DNA of 64,000 nucleotides from JADFGZ01 sp965222345 (GCA_965222345.1 CBDCTS010000004.1:806001-870000); one strand, 5' to 3'. Positions 18,591 to 27,975 are shown, numbered from the stretch's first letter. Notes: generated from the sequence alone by a model not told the origin. Numbers and translations: made by a program.

Positions 18591-18639
18591 ATTTCTTGTT
18601 CCGCCGCGCTTCCGCAACCTTTTCGGTTATCTGCTGTTA

Positions 18640-20568
18640 TTATCTGCGGCTGCGAGGCGTACGCCGGGCCCTCAGTTCCTCCAGGGTAGCCACAGCAGCG
18701 CCGGGAGACATTAAAGGGCTGCTTGTGTTGATGTTGTTTTCCTTGGCAAACTGCGGAAGCAGATGGACGATCTTCCCGTCCATCACCGTCATCCGGGAGC
18801 GTATCTCGCTGATCTCGGTCTCCGGAATGGTTAGGTAATCCCGGTCGAGCACCGCCAGGTCAGCCAGCTTGCCCGACTCGATAGAGCCCAACTGGTCTCC
18901 CCGCAGGACGTACTCTGCGGCCCAACTGGTGATCATTTTCAAGGCAGTCACGCGGTCCACTGCCTCGTGCGCCCCCCACACGTTGCCCTCGTTGTCGGTC
19001 CGGGTGACAAAAATCTCCAGGTCGTGCCAGACGTAGTCGTCCCGGTCCATCTCAAAAACCACTTTGACCCCAGCGTCCAGCATGCTCTTCACCGGCGAAA
19101 GGAAATTTTGCGCCACCTCATCGCCATAGACTTCCGCCGTTTGTTTGCCCCGGGCGATGTTGCTGGAATAACAACTCAATGTGATCCCTAACTGGGCCGT
19201 CCGCGGCAGGTCGTCCACGTTGACCAGTCCGCAGTGATCAAAGGCCCATCCCTCGGTCGAGGCTGGCCCCAGCTCCTTATGGATTTCATCTACAATATCC
19301 AGCATATTCCTGTGCGAGCGGTCGCCGGCTACGTGGGTGTTAGCAAAGCGGACTCCATTGCGGGCGCTCTGGCGGATAAATTCACGATAGTAATTTTCCT
19401 CCACCGGCGCTCCTTTTCCTTTCGCGCCGCGATATTCCCGGTCCACGTGGCACTGCCCCACAGGCCACCATTCGTCGATGGCGCCGTAGGGATTGACTCG
19501 CCTTTGATCCGTGCAGGCCCGGGCGGCAGCGCCATCTACCCCCACCGCTCCGACGGAATTTACCCAAAGCTTCCCAGAACCCGAGCCGATGAGATTATCC
19601 AATCCCTCCATCCCGTGCTCCAGATTCAGGATGGTCCCGAAGTAGAAATCCCGCATCCCGTAAGGAATCCGCAGCGTCATCTCGTCTTTGGCCTCCAGCA
19701 GTTTGTAGGCATTCAAACTGTAGGGGAACAACTTCGTCGAGACAGTCGTTGTGCCTGCGGCGGCCAGCTCTTCCAGATATCTCTTGTATGCGGGGGCGAC
19801 CTCCTCCGGGGCCGGATGGGGCAGGAAGCGCTCGAACACCATCGTGGCGGGAGGCTCCAAATGCCCGTCGGGCCTTCCTTCCGAGTCAATCCAGTAGCGC
19901 CCGTATTTTTCCAGGAAGTAGCCATAACGCTCCCAGACGATCTCGATCGCCTTGCTGTTGACCATTAGCCCGTTTGCAATCGGGATTCCGTGATCCATGG
20001 CGACCGGATTGTCCGGGGTGACTTTGTCCAGCTCCCATCGGTTCAGGTCGTCATAGAGAATCTTGGCCTGCTCTTGCGTGCCGCCGCCGATCAGCGACAT
20101 CCCGCTACGAATGAAAACCCACTCGCCGGGCTCGAACTGATACCTGTCCATGATCCCTTTGATTTGGTTGAGCACATCATCCTTGTTCTGCACGCCCCGC
20201 CAATCGACAGTAAGACTAGGCCGGTTGATGTCTCCGCGATAGGCGCGCTCCGCGTAGCTGTGAATATGGCTATGCGTGTCGATCAGGCCGGGGATCACCG
20301 TTTCCCCCTTCAGGTCGATGACCAGCGTTCCGTCCCCGGCCTGCTGGAGCACTTCCTGGTTGCTGCCCACGGCGCTGAAGTGCTGCCCCTGGATGGCGAC
20401 GGCTTCCGCAAAGGAATAATCTTCATCGACCGTTACGATCTTTCCGTTATGGAGAACAATGTCGGCCTCCCCTCCCCGGCCTTGTCCCGCCAGCCAAGCG
20501 GTGGAAACGGCCATCAGGAAGAGGATTCGGATTGCACAAGCAGAAAAACTCAATGGGAAGGATTTCAC
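18640..20568 (-). CDS. Secreted amidohydrolase family 3 protein (4 of 4)
   Basis: A 642-residue protein starting at GTG (20568), with GGAGGT seven bases upstream; no better ATG is near. It has a signal peptide (1-29, ending WLAGQG), the strand DIVLHNGKIVTVDEDY, the metal motif THSHIHSY, a barrel with FANTHVAGDRSH and VVFEMDRDD (where the first gene has LSTDAH), and the ADLAVLDRDYLTIP tail. It is more like the gene at 4395 than the THDHPQ pair. A terminator follows its stop. Upstream lies a secreted alpha/beta hydrolase in the same direction, perhaps co-transcribed, about 240 bases away. Confidence 0.9.
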   Translation of the reverse strand: MKSFPLSFSACAIRILFLMAVSTAWLAGQGRGGEADIVLHNGKIVTVDEDYSFAEAVAIQGQHFSAVGSNQEVLQQAGDGTLVIDLKGETVIPGLIDTHSHIHSYAERAYRGDINRPSLTVDWRGVQNKDDVLNQIKGIMDRYQFEPGEWVFIRSGMSLIGGGTQEQAKILYDDLNRWELDKVTPDNPVAMDHGIPIANGLMVNSKAIEIVWERYGYFLEKYGRYWIDSEGRPDGHLEPPATMVFERFLPHPAPEEVAPAYKRYLEELAAAGTTTVSTKLFPYSLNAYKLLEAKDEMTLRIPYGMRDFYFGTILNLEHGMEGLDNLIGSGSGKLWVNSVGAVGVDGAAARACTDQRRVNPYGAIDEWWPVGQCHVDREYRGAKGKGAPVEENYYREFIRQSARNGVRFANTHVAGDRSHRNMLDIVDEIHKELGPASTEGWAFDHCGLVNVDDLPRTAQLGITLSCYSSNIARGKQTAEVYGDEVAQNFLSPVKSMLDAGVKVVFEMDRDDYVWHDLEIFVTRTDNEGNVWGAHEAVDRVTALKMITSWAAEYVLRGDQLGSIESGKLADLAVLDRDYLTIPETEISEIRSRMTVMDGKIVHLLPQFAKENNINTSSPLMSPGAAVATLEELRARRTPRSRR

Positions 20569-20805
20569 GTAACTACCTCCTGAGAAAATTGCACGCCGAT
20601 GGCGAGCGTCTATACACCAAAGTTTCCGGCGATCCTGCCAGGAAAGCCCCGGCTAGGAAGCTCCAACCAGTTCGCTCTCCGAGCGACACTTCAGCCCGTC
20701 ACGGAATTCAGGCTGAGTTGCGCCCCTTGTGACAGAGTCCCGCCGCCTGTTTCGTTCCATATAGCACTGTTGCCACGTCAAAGCACGACTATATTAGGCC
20801 GGACC

Positions 20806-22521
20806 TTAATTATCCGGCAAAGGCATTGTAGCAGCCTGCTGGAGGTAGAAATCGGCGACCTCGGAAGTGATGAAACCTTCTTCTTGCAAGCTCTCCACCG
20901 CCTGCTGAACGCAAGCCGCATACTTGTCACGGCTGAACTTTTCCCTCGGTTCGAGCAGGCCGAGCCGCAGCCATGCCTGCGTCACCGTCTCGCGAAAGTC
21001 CCGATAACCGTTCTGGTTCATGTCGACGAAGCTATGCACCGTGTTGATCACGTTGCCGCCGGTGGCGACGTGTCCCCTTCCGTCCTCCGGCTCCAGACCC
21101 TCTCCGGTGAAGGCTGCAAACCCGGTTGTTCCCTGTCCCCGCGGCCCACGGCTGGGAGGGAAAATGTGATAGACGCCCAGGGGACAAGCGACCTCGGGCA
21201 GCGCCACCGGCCCGTTTTCCAGGATTCCGTCCCCATCGGCGTCGCCCAGTTCAGCCCATTCGGATTTGGAAGGAGGAGGCGCGACGCCATTTTCCACCCA
21301 GTTGTCCAGTATGTCGATCAGCCCGTCCATGATCCTGGACATATCCAGAATTTCAACGTCGCCGTCCTTGCCGTCCTCCAGGTACTCGCCGCCGGAGTGG
21401 CTGATGCCGGCGATTTCATACACCCGGTGCAGGCTGCCGAGACCCTTGTCCCGCAGCAACCGGGCGTTGATCCGCTTGCTGGCCGTAAAGTTGTTGTACC
21501 CCCGGAAGGACGGGGGATCGTCCGGCGTCTCATTGACATACAGCAGGTGCGTAATGTCGATCTGCGGGACGAACCTCCGCTGGTCCTCGGCTGTTGCAAA
21601 CAAGACGTCCTTCCCGTCTTTGAACACCGCCGGGACCCACAGACCGGCGCCGGCGTCATCGGCGATGATTCCGTCAATGATGGGAGTACCGTCGGTGTCC
21701 ACATTCAGACCCGCTTTATAGTTGACCATCCTTCCCGGCCGCGCTCCGCCGGAGTGGCCATACCAGTAAGTCCGGGAGGGCATGCGGCCGAGGCGGCGCT
21801 CCAGGACGTTCTCGGCCAGCTTGGCGAGTCCCATGATGAAGCTGGGCTGCTCGGTGAGGTTGCGGTCCCGAACGACGGTTCCGTCATCCAGGGTGACGAT
21901 GAGATCCCCGCCGGTCATGAGGGTTGTTCTCCGCGTCTTGGCCACCGCATAGCCCTTCTCCAGCATCAGTTCCTCGTATTTGCTGACGTCGGAGAGCGGG
22001 TCGGCAGGATCGAGGTTTTGGTTCCACGCCTTCAGCGTGGCGTATTTGAAGGAGCGTCCCGCGCCATGGGCGGTCACATACATTTTCCCGTTCCACGCGC
22101 TCCGATCCAGCGGGTACATCAGCGTCACGCTGGTGCCCTGGGCAGCCTCGTAACGGCCGATCCCGTGATAAAACGGGGCATCAACACCTGCCTGTGGATA
22201 GACGATCTCCGGATATTGATTCAGGTAGTTGGCATAGCGCGCGCTTTCGTCCTTGAGCGTGTACCCGGCGACCGTTCCGCTAATACCCATTTCCATGCGC
22301 CGGAACTGCCTTCCCTGGAAGGTTAGCTCGCTTTCGGTCATCTGGCAGGACTCCTGCCCCACCTGTTTGCCTTTGACCTCCACTCTGGAAACCAAAAACT
22401 CGTTGCAGGAAACTGCGGCATCCGAACTCTGGGCCTTCAGACCGGACGCGGCAACGGTGAACCCGGCAAAAACCACGACACAAACGGCCCATAACAGGCT
22501 CGGCTTAGAGTGGCTCCTCAT
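20806..22521 (-). CDS. Secreted alpha/beta hydrolase
   Basis: A 571-residue protein with a signal peptide (about 1-30). The start at 22521 is chosen because AGGAGG stands 8 bases upstream; the in-frame start seven codons earlier overlaps that site. The nucleophile elbow YWYGHSGG places the catalytic Ser at residue 257; an oxyanion-type segment TAHGAG lies near 150, and a His-containing ISHSGG segment is a candidate for the catalytic His. Two short Asp-rich patches (DADGDG and DMNQNG) look like calcium-binding loops. Overall it fits large secreted tannase- or esterase-like hydrolases, but the substrate cannot be named. It reads in the same direction as the amidohydrolase downstream. Confidence 0.78.
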   Translation of the reverse strand: MRSHSKPSLLWAVCVVVFAGFTVAASGLKAQSSDAAVSCNEFLVSRVEVKGKQVGQESCQMTESELTFQGRQFRRMEMGISGTVAGYTLKDESARYANYLNQYPEIVYPQAGVDAPFYHGIGRYEAAQGTSVTLMYPLDRSAWNGKMYVTAHGAGRSFKYATLKAWNQNLDPADPLSDVSKYEELMLEKGYAVAKTRRTTLMTGGDLIVTLDDGTVVRDRNLTEQPSFIMGLAKLAENVLERRLGRMPSRTYWYGHSGGARPGRMVNYKAGLNVDTDGTPIIDGIIADDAGAGLWVPAVFKDGKDVLFATAEDQRRFVPQIDITHLLYVNETPDDPPSFRGYNNFTASKRINARLLRDKGLGSLHRVYEIAGISHSGGEYLEDGKDGDVEILDMSRIMDGLIDILDNWVENGVAPPPSKSEWAELGDADGDGILENGPVALPEVACPLGVYHIFPPSRGPRGQGTTGFAAFTGEGLEPEDGRGHVATGGNVINTVHSFVDMNQNGYRDFRETVTQAWLRLGLLEPREKFSRDKYAACVQQAVESLQEEGFITSEVADFYLQQAATMPLPDN

Positions 22522-22766
22522 CGGAACAAACCTCCTGATCACATCTTGAAAAAGCGTCCCTCCGGAAATTCCGTGCGCAGTCCGCCTAGCAGCAAAAGCC
22601 GCGATAAACGAACGCTCAAATTAGAAATGAAACCGAAATTCCCTCTCCCTGCCTTGTGCATAGAATCATACGCCAGCCGTCTTCGCGTCTCAAGCGCCGA
22701 TTGCCGGCGCCGTTTGCCTTTCCGGCCTGCTGGGAAGGCATTTTACATTCTGCTTGCCGCTCTGTT

Positions 22767-24173
22767 GTTAGCAAGTTAAAATGTCCGGTATATGTAGCAA
22801 GTGAAATGTCCGCTTTCATGATTCTACCGAAAGTGATTTGGCGCTGACCGAAGGAGCCCGTAGGGCGACGGAGGTGAGCGCCAAATGGTGTTGTCGGGAA
22901 GCCACAGGGCTCCGCCGCCGACCGCCGCACCGGATCGCCACCCCCTCGGAGGAGTAGCGGCCCACCGTGTGCGGCCCATAGCCAATGCTTAACGTCCCAT
23001 CCAGGTGTTCATAGACGGTCACCCGGCAGCCCGCCAGAGTCCCGCGCCAAGGAGTTTTCTCGATCTGGAGGAGGCGGTTCTCCAGACTGACCGTATTGTC
23101 CCGATTCACTATCCGCTGGTGCTGGATCGAGAAGATTCGCTCTAACTCCCGCCTGGCTGACGGCAAAAAGGCGCTGCCTGGTTGGGTGGCCGGCACGGCA
23201 AAGCGCCGGTTGAACTCCCCGATATAGCCCTCCCGCAGGAACCGATTCGCTGCCTCTAGCGTGATGATTCCCCGCAGGCGCAGTTCCTGCGGCAGCCGCC
23301 CTTGCCAGGTCCCGAAGTTCCGCTCGCTGCGTCCCCGCGCCTGCGGCGAATAGGCCGGAATCATCTGAATGCCCAGCTCCCGCAGGGCGCGGCCCACCTG
23401 GGTCAGCCGTTGCCGATCCACCGGCTCGCCCGCCTTCCGGGTCAGGAAGAAATGACTGGCCCGGTCGCTATAAAGGGCGCAAAAGATCCCCTGCTGCTCG
23501 ACCACCTCCCGCAGGGCAGCCAGCACCGTCCGCGTCGATTCCTGCTCTACCAGTTGCGCATAGTAAATCTCGCTGCTGGCATCATCCAGGACCACCAGCA
23601 GGTCATACCAGCGATCATCGACAAACCACCGATGCTGGCTCCCATCCAGATGCAGCAGCATTCCCGGCAACGGCCGCCGGGGCCGCCTCTGGCGGTGCAG
23701 GCCCCGCTTCCGCCTCCTGTTCACTAGCCCCGCCCCTTGCAATGCCAGCTTCACCCAGGTGTAGCTCAGCCGGAGGCCGTGCTCTTCCCGCAGCTTTTCG
23801 TGAAAGTGCCGCACGTTGAAGTCAAAGTACTTCTCCTGATACAGCCCCAACACCTTCTCCACCGTCCCCAGGGGTACCCGCCGCGGACTCGGCTTTCCCC
23901 GCCGCCGGTCAAACAGCCCGTCGTAGCCGTACTGCTCGTACCGGCTGCGCCACCGCCTCATCTGCCGGTCGCTGATCCCGATGATCTCGGCTGCCTGCCA
24001 CCAGTTGATCCGCTTCCCTATCGCTCGCAAAATTACTTCTTGTATCTTCATCGCCCGCTCCATCGCAGCTTCCGAGTAGAACTTCATGCCACCTCCTGGC
24101 AAAAAGCCCTACCCTACGCCGCTCAAAGCGGACATTTCACATGTTAATTAGACCGGACATATCATGTGCTAAC
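22767..24173 (-). mobile_element. ISNCY-family (IS1202-like) insertion sequence
   Basis: Its ends carry inverted repeats of about 45 bases starting GTTAGCA, each containing two spaced ATGTCCG motifs (left end at 22767; right end mirrored up to 24173), a layout suited to two transposase-binding sites per end. One transposase gene fills the inside. No clear target duplication is visible. It forms the left border of the mobile island up to about 31433. Confidence 0.85.
22816..24087 (-). CDS. ISNCY/IS1202-family transposase
   Basis: A 423-residue protein starting at the ATG at 24087, four bases after AGGAGG. It opens with a helix-turn-helix (WWQAAEIIGISDRQMRRWRSRYEQYGYDGLFDRR), then an integrase core with LHLDGSQHRWF (first Asp), CALYSDRASHF (second Asp) and QARGRSERNFGTWQGRLP (Glu), typical of the IS1202 group. 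The C-terminus runs into the left inverted repeat. The frame is intact, so the copy may be active. Confidence 0.9.
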   Translation of the reverse strand: MKFYSEAAMERAMKIQEVILRAIGKRINWWQAAEIIGISDRQMRRWRSRYEQYGYDGLFDRRRGKPSPRRVPLGTVEKVLGLYQEKYFDFNVRHFHEKLREEHGLRLSYTWVKLALQGAGLVNRRRKRGLHRQRRPRRPLPGMLLHLDGSQHRWFVDDRWYDLLVVLDDASSEIYYAQLVEQESTRTVLAALREVVEQQGIFCALYSDRASHFFLTRKAGEPVDRQRLTQVGRALRELGIQMIPAYSPQARGRSERNFGTWQGRLPQELRLRGIITLEAANRFLREGYIGEFNRRFAVPATQPGSAFLPSARRELERIFSIQHQRIVNRDNTVSLENRLLQIEKTPWRGTLAGCRVTVYEHLDGTLSIGYGPHTVGRYSSEGVAIRCGGRRRSPVASRQHHLALTSVALRAPSVSAKSLSVES

Positions 24174-24193
24174 GACAAGAGTGAAAATAGTCC

Positions 24194-24222
24194 TTGACAA
24201 GAGAGCGGACCCCGGTTAATCT
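24194..24222 (+). promoter_or_regulatory. Sigma-70 promoter of the EXLDI gene
   Basis: TTGACA (24194-24199) and TAATCT (24217-24222) with a 17-base spacer stand just outside the ISNCY end. Downstream, before the ATG at 24296, an AT-rich stretch repeats TATGTA and contains ACATGT, a possible operator. Confidence 0.6.
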
Positions 24223-24295
24223 GCCAAAGTGTCGTATGTAACATGTTTATATGTATATATCAAAACCCTCTATTCCGAAGAAAAAGGAACCCACT

Positions 24296-25024
24296 ATGCC
24301 ACCAAAAACTCTATACGTGAAGGATCAACAGCTTTGGGAAAAAGCCAAAACTCTGGCTGGCCATCAAGCCTTTTCAGGAGTCATCATGCGATTGCTTGCC
24401 AAGTGGGTGGCGGACAAGGAAAAGCATGAAGCCATGAAAAGTGGCAAGGAGTTTACCAAAATCGAACTATGGGTCGGAGGCGACGAGCACCATCGCTGGT
24501 ACCCCAAGGACCTGATAGGACGGGACTACAAGGTTGCCTTCACTGGTCGATTGCTAGACAGCACAGAAGTGCGGCAATACGCAAAATCGGAATCGGGTCG
24601 CCTTTATACATCCCGCCCCAGGGCTATAAGTCCAGCGGTGGATGTCTACGAGATGAGCGACGGAAGACTGGCCGTCAACAGAGATTTCGACGACTCTAAA
24701 GCTGGAGCGACATGCCTGGTTTACTCTGATTTCCAAAACCTGCGTGATAACCCATCAGCGCTCGATACTATTTGGGAAGACCCTCATGAGCAGGATGTAA
24801 CGGAAATGTTAGAGGTGCCCCCCTTTATAGCCGATACAGCAGAAATCCCAAGAGAGCTAGGAATTACCGACCTTGCAGGTTTGAGGGAGATCCTCAAAGG
24901 GCAGCCTCTAACAATGGATATTGATTCCTGGATCTACGAAAATGTACAACGGAAAGCGTACGAGTTGCATTTCCTGAAAGGCATCTCTGACGCTCTCGGA
25001 GCTGAACTGATTGTCCGAATTTGA
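24296..25024 (+). CDS. EXLDI-family protein
   Basis: A 242-residue protein; the ATG at 24296 has AAGGA upstream. The N-terminus (KTLYVKDQQLWEKAKTLAG..AFSGVIMRLLAKWVADKE) looks like a ribbon-helix-helix type DNA-binding segment and matches the opening of EXLDI proteins, as do KIELWVGG and the later FTGRLL and VYEMSDGRLAVN strands. Most EXLDI proteins are shorter, about 160-200 residues; here a C-terminal extension carries ELGITDLAGLREILKG and a helical end. EXLDI genes are usually found on mobile or plasmid-like DNA in actinobacteria and others; their function is not established. The identification is by pattern and not certain. Confidence 0.55.
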   Translation: MPPKTLYVKDQQLWEKAKTLAGHQAFSGVIMRLLAKWVADKEKHEAMKSGKEFTKIELWVGGDEHHRWYPKDLIGRDYKVAFTGRLLDSTEVRQYAKSESGRLYTSRPRAISPAVDVYEMSDGRLAVNRDFDDSKAGATCLVYSDFQNLRDNPSALDTIWEDPHEQDVTEMLEVPPFIADTAEIPRELGITDLAGLREILKGQPLTMDIDSWIYENVQRKAYELHFLKGISDALGAELIVRI

Positions 25025-25093
25025 GTCGCTCCCATTACATAGGTTGTGAGCAATGAGACGGCTGAATGATTGCCGTTCCGAGGAGGATATACG

Positions 25094-25372
25094 ATGCGAT
25101 TAAGTAAACATGCAGAGTCACGGTGCCGGTCACGCAGTATTCAGGATTTCTCAATACTACTGGTCGAGAGATTCGGGCGGTCGTTCAAAAGCAGAGAAAA
25201 CTCGGAAATCTTGATTGCAAACAAACGAGCCTGCCGGGAAATCCTGAAATTATTAAAGGCCGTGCAGCAAAACTTCGAGCGGACAGACCCTCTCTACGCT
25301 GTCGTAGCGGCGGACGGTACAGTGATAACCACTGGGCGGCGGACGCGGAAGATCCACCGCGGCGGAAGGTGA
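25094..25372 (+). CDS. Small protein, possibly DUF4258-like
   Basis: A 92-residue basic protein starting at ATG 25094, with GAGGA upstream; a longer in-frame start at 25070 is possible. The opening RLSKHAESRCRSRSI resembles the HA..R...R.I motif of DUF4258-type small proteins, which resemble RelE-like toxins in size and charge. The end reads VVAADGTVITTGRRTRKIHR, a strand pair plus basic tail. It lies between the EXLDI gene and the IS30-broken gene, all in one direction, so they may share the promoter at 24194. Confidence 0.5.
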   Translation: MRLSKHAESRCRSRSIQDFSILLVERFGRSFKSRENSEILIANKRACREILKLLKAVQQNFERTDPLYAVVAADGTVITTGRRTRKIHRGGR

Positions 25373-25642
25373 CCGGCGGGTAGCAATGATCGCGCATCTT
25401 CATGATCGAGAAAAGTCGTTAGAGCCTTTCGGCTGGAAGGGCCGCGAGGCAGAGTGGATTGCCCTGGTCTGTCTGCATAGCGGCGTGTTCACGAGGGCTC
25501 AATTCTGTTACTTCTTCGATGCCCTGTCGGATCGAAAGCGGGCGTTTCGATTTGTGCGCGACCTGGTGGATCGCGGGCTTGCCGTAGAGGACGCTCTGCC
25601 TAACAAGCGAGGCGGCGCAAAGGCGTGCCGGATATCCAACAA

Positions 25643-26876
25643 AGAGGGTGATCTCAACGGGTCGATGCAACACTTTACCCTAAAGGAGAAGGTGAAGTGT
25701 ATGCGGAAGAAACAAAAGAGGCAGCGGCGAAGTTTGACAGTAACGGAGCTGGTGGAGGTCTGGGATCGGTGGCAGCAGGGTGAGTCTTCCAAAGCGATCG
25801 GACGTGTGCTTGGGAGAGAACCGTCATCTGTGTACGCCGTGCTTTTGCGCCACGGGGGTATCCGTCCCCGCTCCCGATGCCGCTCACGCCGGGTGCTGAC
25901 TTTGGCCGAGCGGGAGGAGATTTCCAGAGGCATTGCGGCGAAGCGATCGATCCGATCGATTGCCGTGTTGTTGGGTCGTTCCCCGTCGACCCTCAGCCGG
26001 GAGGTGGGTCGCAATGGAGGCTATGCCAGCTATCGGGCGTCGGAGGCCGATCAGCGGGCCTGGGATCGGGCTCGCCGCCCGAAATCATGTCGACTGGTCC
26101 GTTGTCCGCGGTTGCGTCAGCTTGTGGAAGAGAAGCTGCGAGAGGTCTGGTCGCCCGAGCAGATCGCCGGCTGGATGAAGCGCACGTATCCAGAGGATAA
26201 GTCGGTTCAGGTATCTCACGAAACGATCTATCGTAGCCTTTTTATTCAGGCCCGCGGGGCTCTGAAGAAAGAGCTGGCTCAGTATCTGCGGTCCAGGCGA
26301 ACGATTCGCCGGTCCCGGCATGCCAGCCGGAAAGGCCATGGGAAGGGACAGATCGCCGACATCGTATCGATCCGGGAGCGCCCGGTTGCAGTGGAAGATC
26401 GTGCGGTGCCGGGTCACTGGGAAGGCGATCTAATCGCCGGATCGACAAACAGCTACATTGCGACTCTGGTGGAACGTCATTCGCGTTACGTGATGTTGGC
26501 GAAAGTGGCCAGCAAGGAAACAGAAACCGTTGTGTCCACGCTGATCCAACAGGCCAGGCAACTACCGACGGAACTTTACAAATCGCTGACCTGGGATCGG
26601 GGTCTGGAAATGGCGGATCACAAGCGGTTCACATTGGCGACCGACATTGACGTCTACTTCTGCGATCCGAAAAGTCCATGGCAGCGCGGATCGAACGAGA
26701 ACACCAATGGACTGCTCCGATATTATTTCCCCAAACGGACGGACTTGTCGGTACACTCCCAGGAGTATCTGGATCAGATTGCGCGCCAGCTCAACGAACG
26801 GCCCCGCAAGACGCTGGAGTTTGAAACTCCAGCCGAACGATTCAATGCATGTGTTGCATCGACCCGTTGAGCTGGC
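25643..26876 (+). mobile_element. IS30-family element, copy 2 (complete)
   Basis: About 1.23 kb with inverted repeats containing CTCAACGGGTCGATGCAACAC at both ends and one intact transposase. It splits the gene listed above; a 2-base AA duplication at the borders fits the short duplications of this family. Compared with copy 1 at 11460-12501 it has 189 additional bases and is otherwise almost identical. Confidence 0.88.
25701..26870 (+). CDS. IS30-family transposase, intact
   Basis: A 389-residue protein starting at MRKKQKRQRRS (ATG 25701) with AAGGAG upstream in the element; the open frame reaches further back only because it runs on from the disrupted host gene. N-terminal helix-turn-helix domains (to about 120), the SPEQIAGWMKRTYP...SHETIYRSLF linker typical of IS30, then the DDE core: GHWEGDLIAG, LTWDRGLEM, SNENTNGLLRYYFPK. 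The stop lies inside the terminal repeat, as is common for compact elements. Confidence 0.93.
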   Translation: MRKKQKRQRRSLTVTELVEVWDRWQQGESSKAIGRVLGREPSSVYAVLLRHGGIRPRSRCRSRRVLTLAEREEISRGIAAKRSIRSIAVLLGRSPSTLSREVGRNGGYASYRASEADQRAWDRARRPKSCRLVRCPRLRQLVEEKLREVWSPEQIAGWMKRTYPEDKSVQVSHETIYRSLFIQARGALKKELAQYLRSRRTIRRSRHASRKGHGKGQIADIVSIRERPVAVEDRAVPGHWEGDLIAGSTNSYIATLVERHSRYVMLAKVASKETETVVSTLIQQARQLPTELYKSLTWDRGLEMADHKRFTLATDIDVYFCDPKSPWQRGSNENTNGLLRYYFPKRTDLSVHSQEYLDQIARQLNERPRKTLEFETPAERFNACVASTR

Positions 26877-27320
26877 AAGATTTACCGGGCGCTGGGAATT
26901 GAGAACGTCCGGCACCGCCGGAATGCGGATGATTCCGTCATGCTCCGGCGGTTGCTCTCGCTCGACTACGTTCTGGAACACCCGGAGCTTCCCTGGCTTC
27001 CCACCGAACAGGAAAAGGTCGCTTTCTTCGATTTGCTGGGCATCGACCGCAGGCGCTTGCCCAGCCGTCTCTATCATGGAGCCAACGGGAATCAAACCCG
27101 TTACTTTGCCCTCAAACTGCCTATCGCTGCCAATGCCAAAACCGCCACGTTCGCCTACGTCGATCCGGGCAGATATACCGACACCGAACTGCGTTCCTGG
27201 GGCGCGGCGCATGAGTCGCTTTGGCGAGCTTTGCGGTTGCACGGCATCGAGGTCCGCGTCGTGGTAATCGGAGCAGACTACACAGCCACAATCCGGGCCG
27301 AGACGGCGCTAAAAACTTGA

Positions 27321-27584
27321 AGCAGCCGTGCGGGTGAGCAGAGCAGTCAACGGGAATATGGACCGAGCCGAAACGACCCGGACGTGCAGGCGGAAATCAA
27401 GTACATCGAGACCGCGCTTAACAATGCGGACACAAGGATCATAGCGAAGTACGGAGGGGTCGAGGAAATCTCGGACAGGTTGATGGAACTGAAAGACCTT
27501 CCCAAGTCGAGCGGCCCCGGAGCCACCATCGACGACTACGAGACGTGGGTTTCTGACCGCTTGAGGGCGGAGGAGACAGTCTAG
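27321..27584 (+). pseudogene. Probable C-terminal part of the broken gene after a TGA
   Basis: Directly after the TGA at 27318-27320 the same frame stays open for 87 codons: ...RNDPDVQAEIKYIETALNNADTRIIAKYGG...DDYETWVSDRLRAEETV. The text is helical and protein-like. Either it is the end of the upstream gene, cut by a nonsense change (TGG to TGA would give Trp), or a separate small gene starting at GTG 27384, which lacks a good ribosome site. I see no SECIS-type hairpin after this TGA, so Sec is not proposed. Confidence 0.45.
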
Positions 27585-27975
27585 TGAACCGCACTAATAG
27601 AACCTCAGATTTCAGGCGTTCCGGGGTCAAGGCCGGGGTCCAGGGCTTGCCGGACCATCGTGCCCCATATATAAGGGGGGGTATGGGGCATAAATCGGCG
27701 TTGATTTGTAACACCACTCATTTTTCTATATTGTTGTACCACTGCCGCTTACCTACTACTACCCGGCCAGACCGTGCCGATACAGAGGAAAAGGGAAGGC
27801 TCCCAACATCCCATCCCCTCGTCCGAGGGATTTTACCGGTCCGTTCCTCGCCGTCAAGGGTCCTCTCCGCCGCTTCGCGCCCTGGACGGCTGCGGGCCGA
27901 TCCAGCGGCGGGCTTATACGAAAGGATGTTTTTTACGTTAGGTTTTCACTCAGATAACAAGTTAGGATCTATCGC
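27585..27975. other. Noncoding stretch in the mobile island
   Basis: About 390 bases with no credible gene. It holds a G-run (ataaggggggg-like) and T-rich patches, and AT-rich sequence before the short frame at 27976. Confidence 0.4.

Larger units (their letters stand above)
17557..18639. other. Long noncoding stretch with short repeats
   Basis: About 1.1 kb between the nitrile hydratase operon and the convergent amidohydrolase. It contains the hairpin cluster listed separately, a 30-base motif occurring twice (tagcgacaagcctcc..., at about 18246 and 18418), and the terminator at 18554. No open frame has a credible start or family. Confidence 0.6.
25386..27320 (+). pseudogene. Hypothetical mobile-island gene split by IS30 copy 2
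   Basis: The 5' part (25386-25642) encodes a start through ...GGAKACRISN, and the 3' part (26877-27320) continues in a matching frame as KIYRALGIENVRHRRNADDS to ...RAETALKT. Removing the IS and one copy of a 2-base duplication (AA) restores an open frame of about 233 codons. The first part (REAEWIALVCLHSGVFTRAQFCYFF...RAFRFVRDLVDRGLA) reads like a winged-helix domain of the kind seen in replication-relaxation proteins of plasmids and integrative elements. The rest has no motif I can name. The same frame goes on beyond the TGA at 27318 (next entry). Confidence 0.65.

Noticed and set aside
17557..18639. CRISPR array in the repeat-containing gap
   Set aside because: The repeats are hairpins of differing sequence and spacing; no regularly spaced identical repeats and no cas genes are present.
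20599..22326. A 575-codon open frame on the plus strand
   Set aside because: It lies antisense to the alpha/beta hydrolase, whose signal peptide, active-site motif and ribosome site are clear. The plus-strand text is not protein-like; such shadows are common in GC-rich genes.
24251..24296. Earlier start for the EXLDI gene at 24251
   Set aside because: No ribosome site there, and the added residues are not typical; AAGGA before 24296 and the family's usual opening favour the later start.
27318..27320. Sec at the TGA between the two parts of the winged-helix-like gene
   Set aside because: No SECIS-type hairpin follows, the gene is already broken by IS30, and a Trp-to-stop change explains it.
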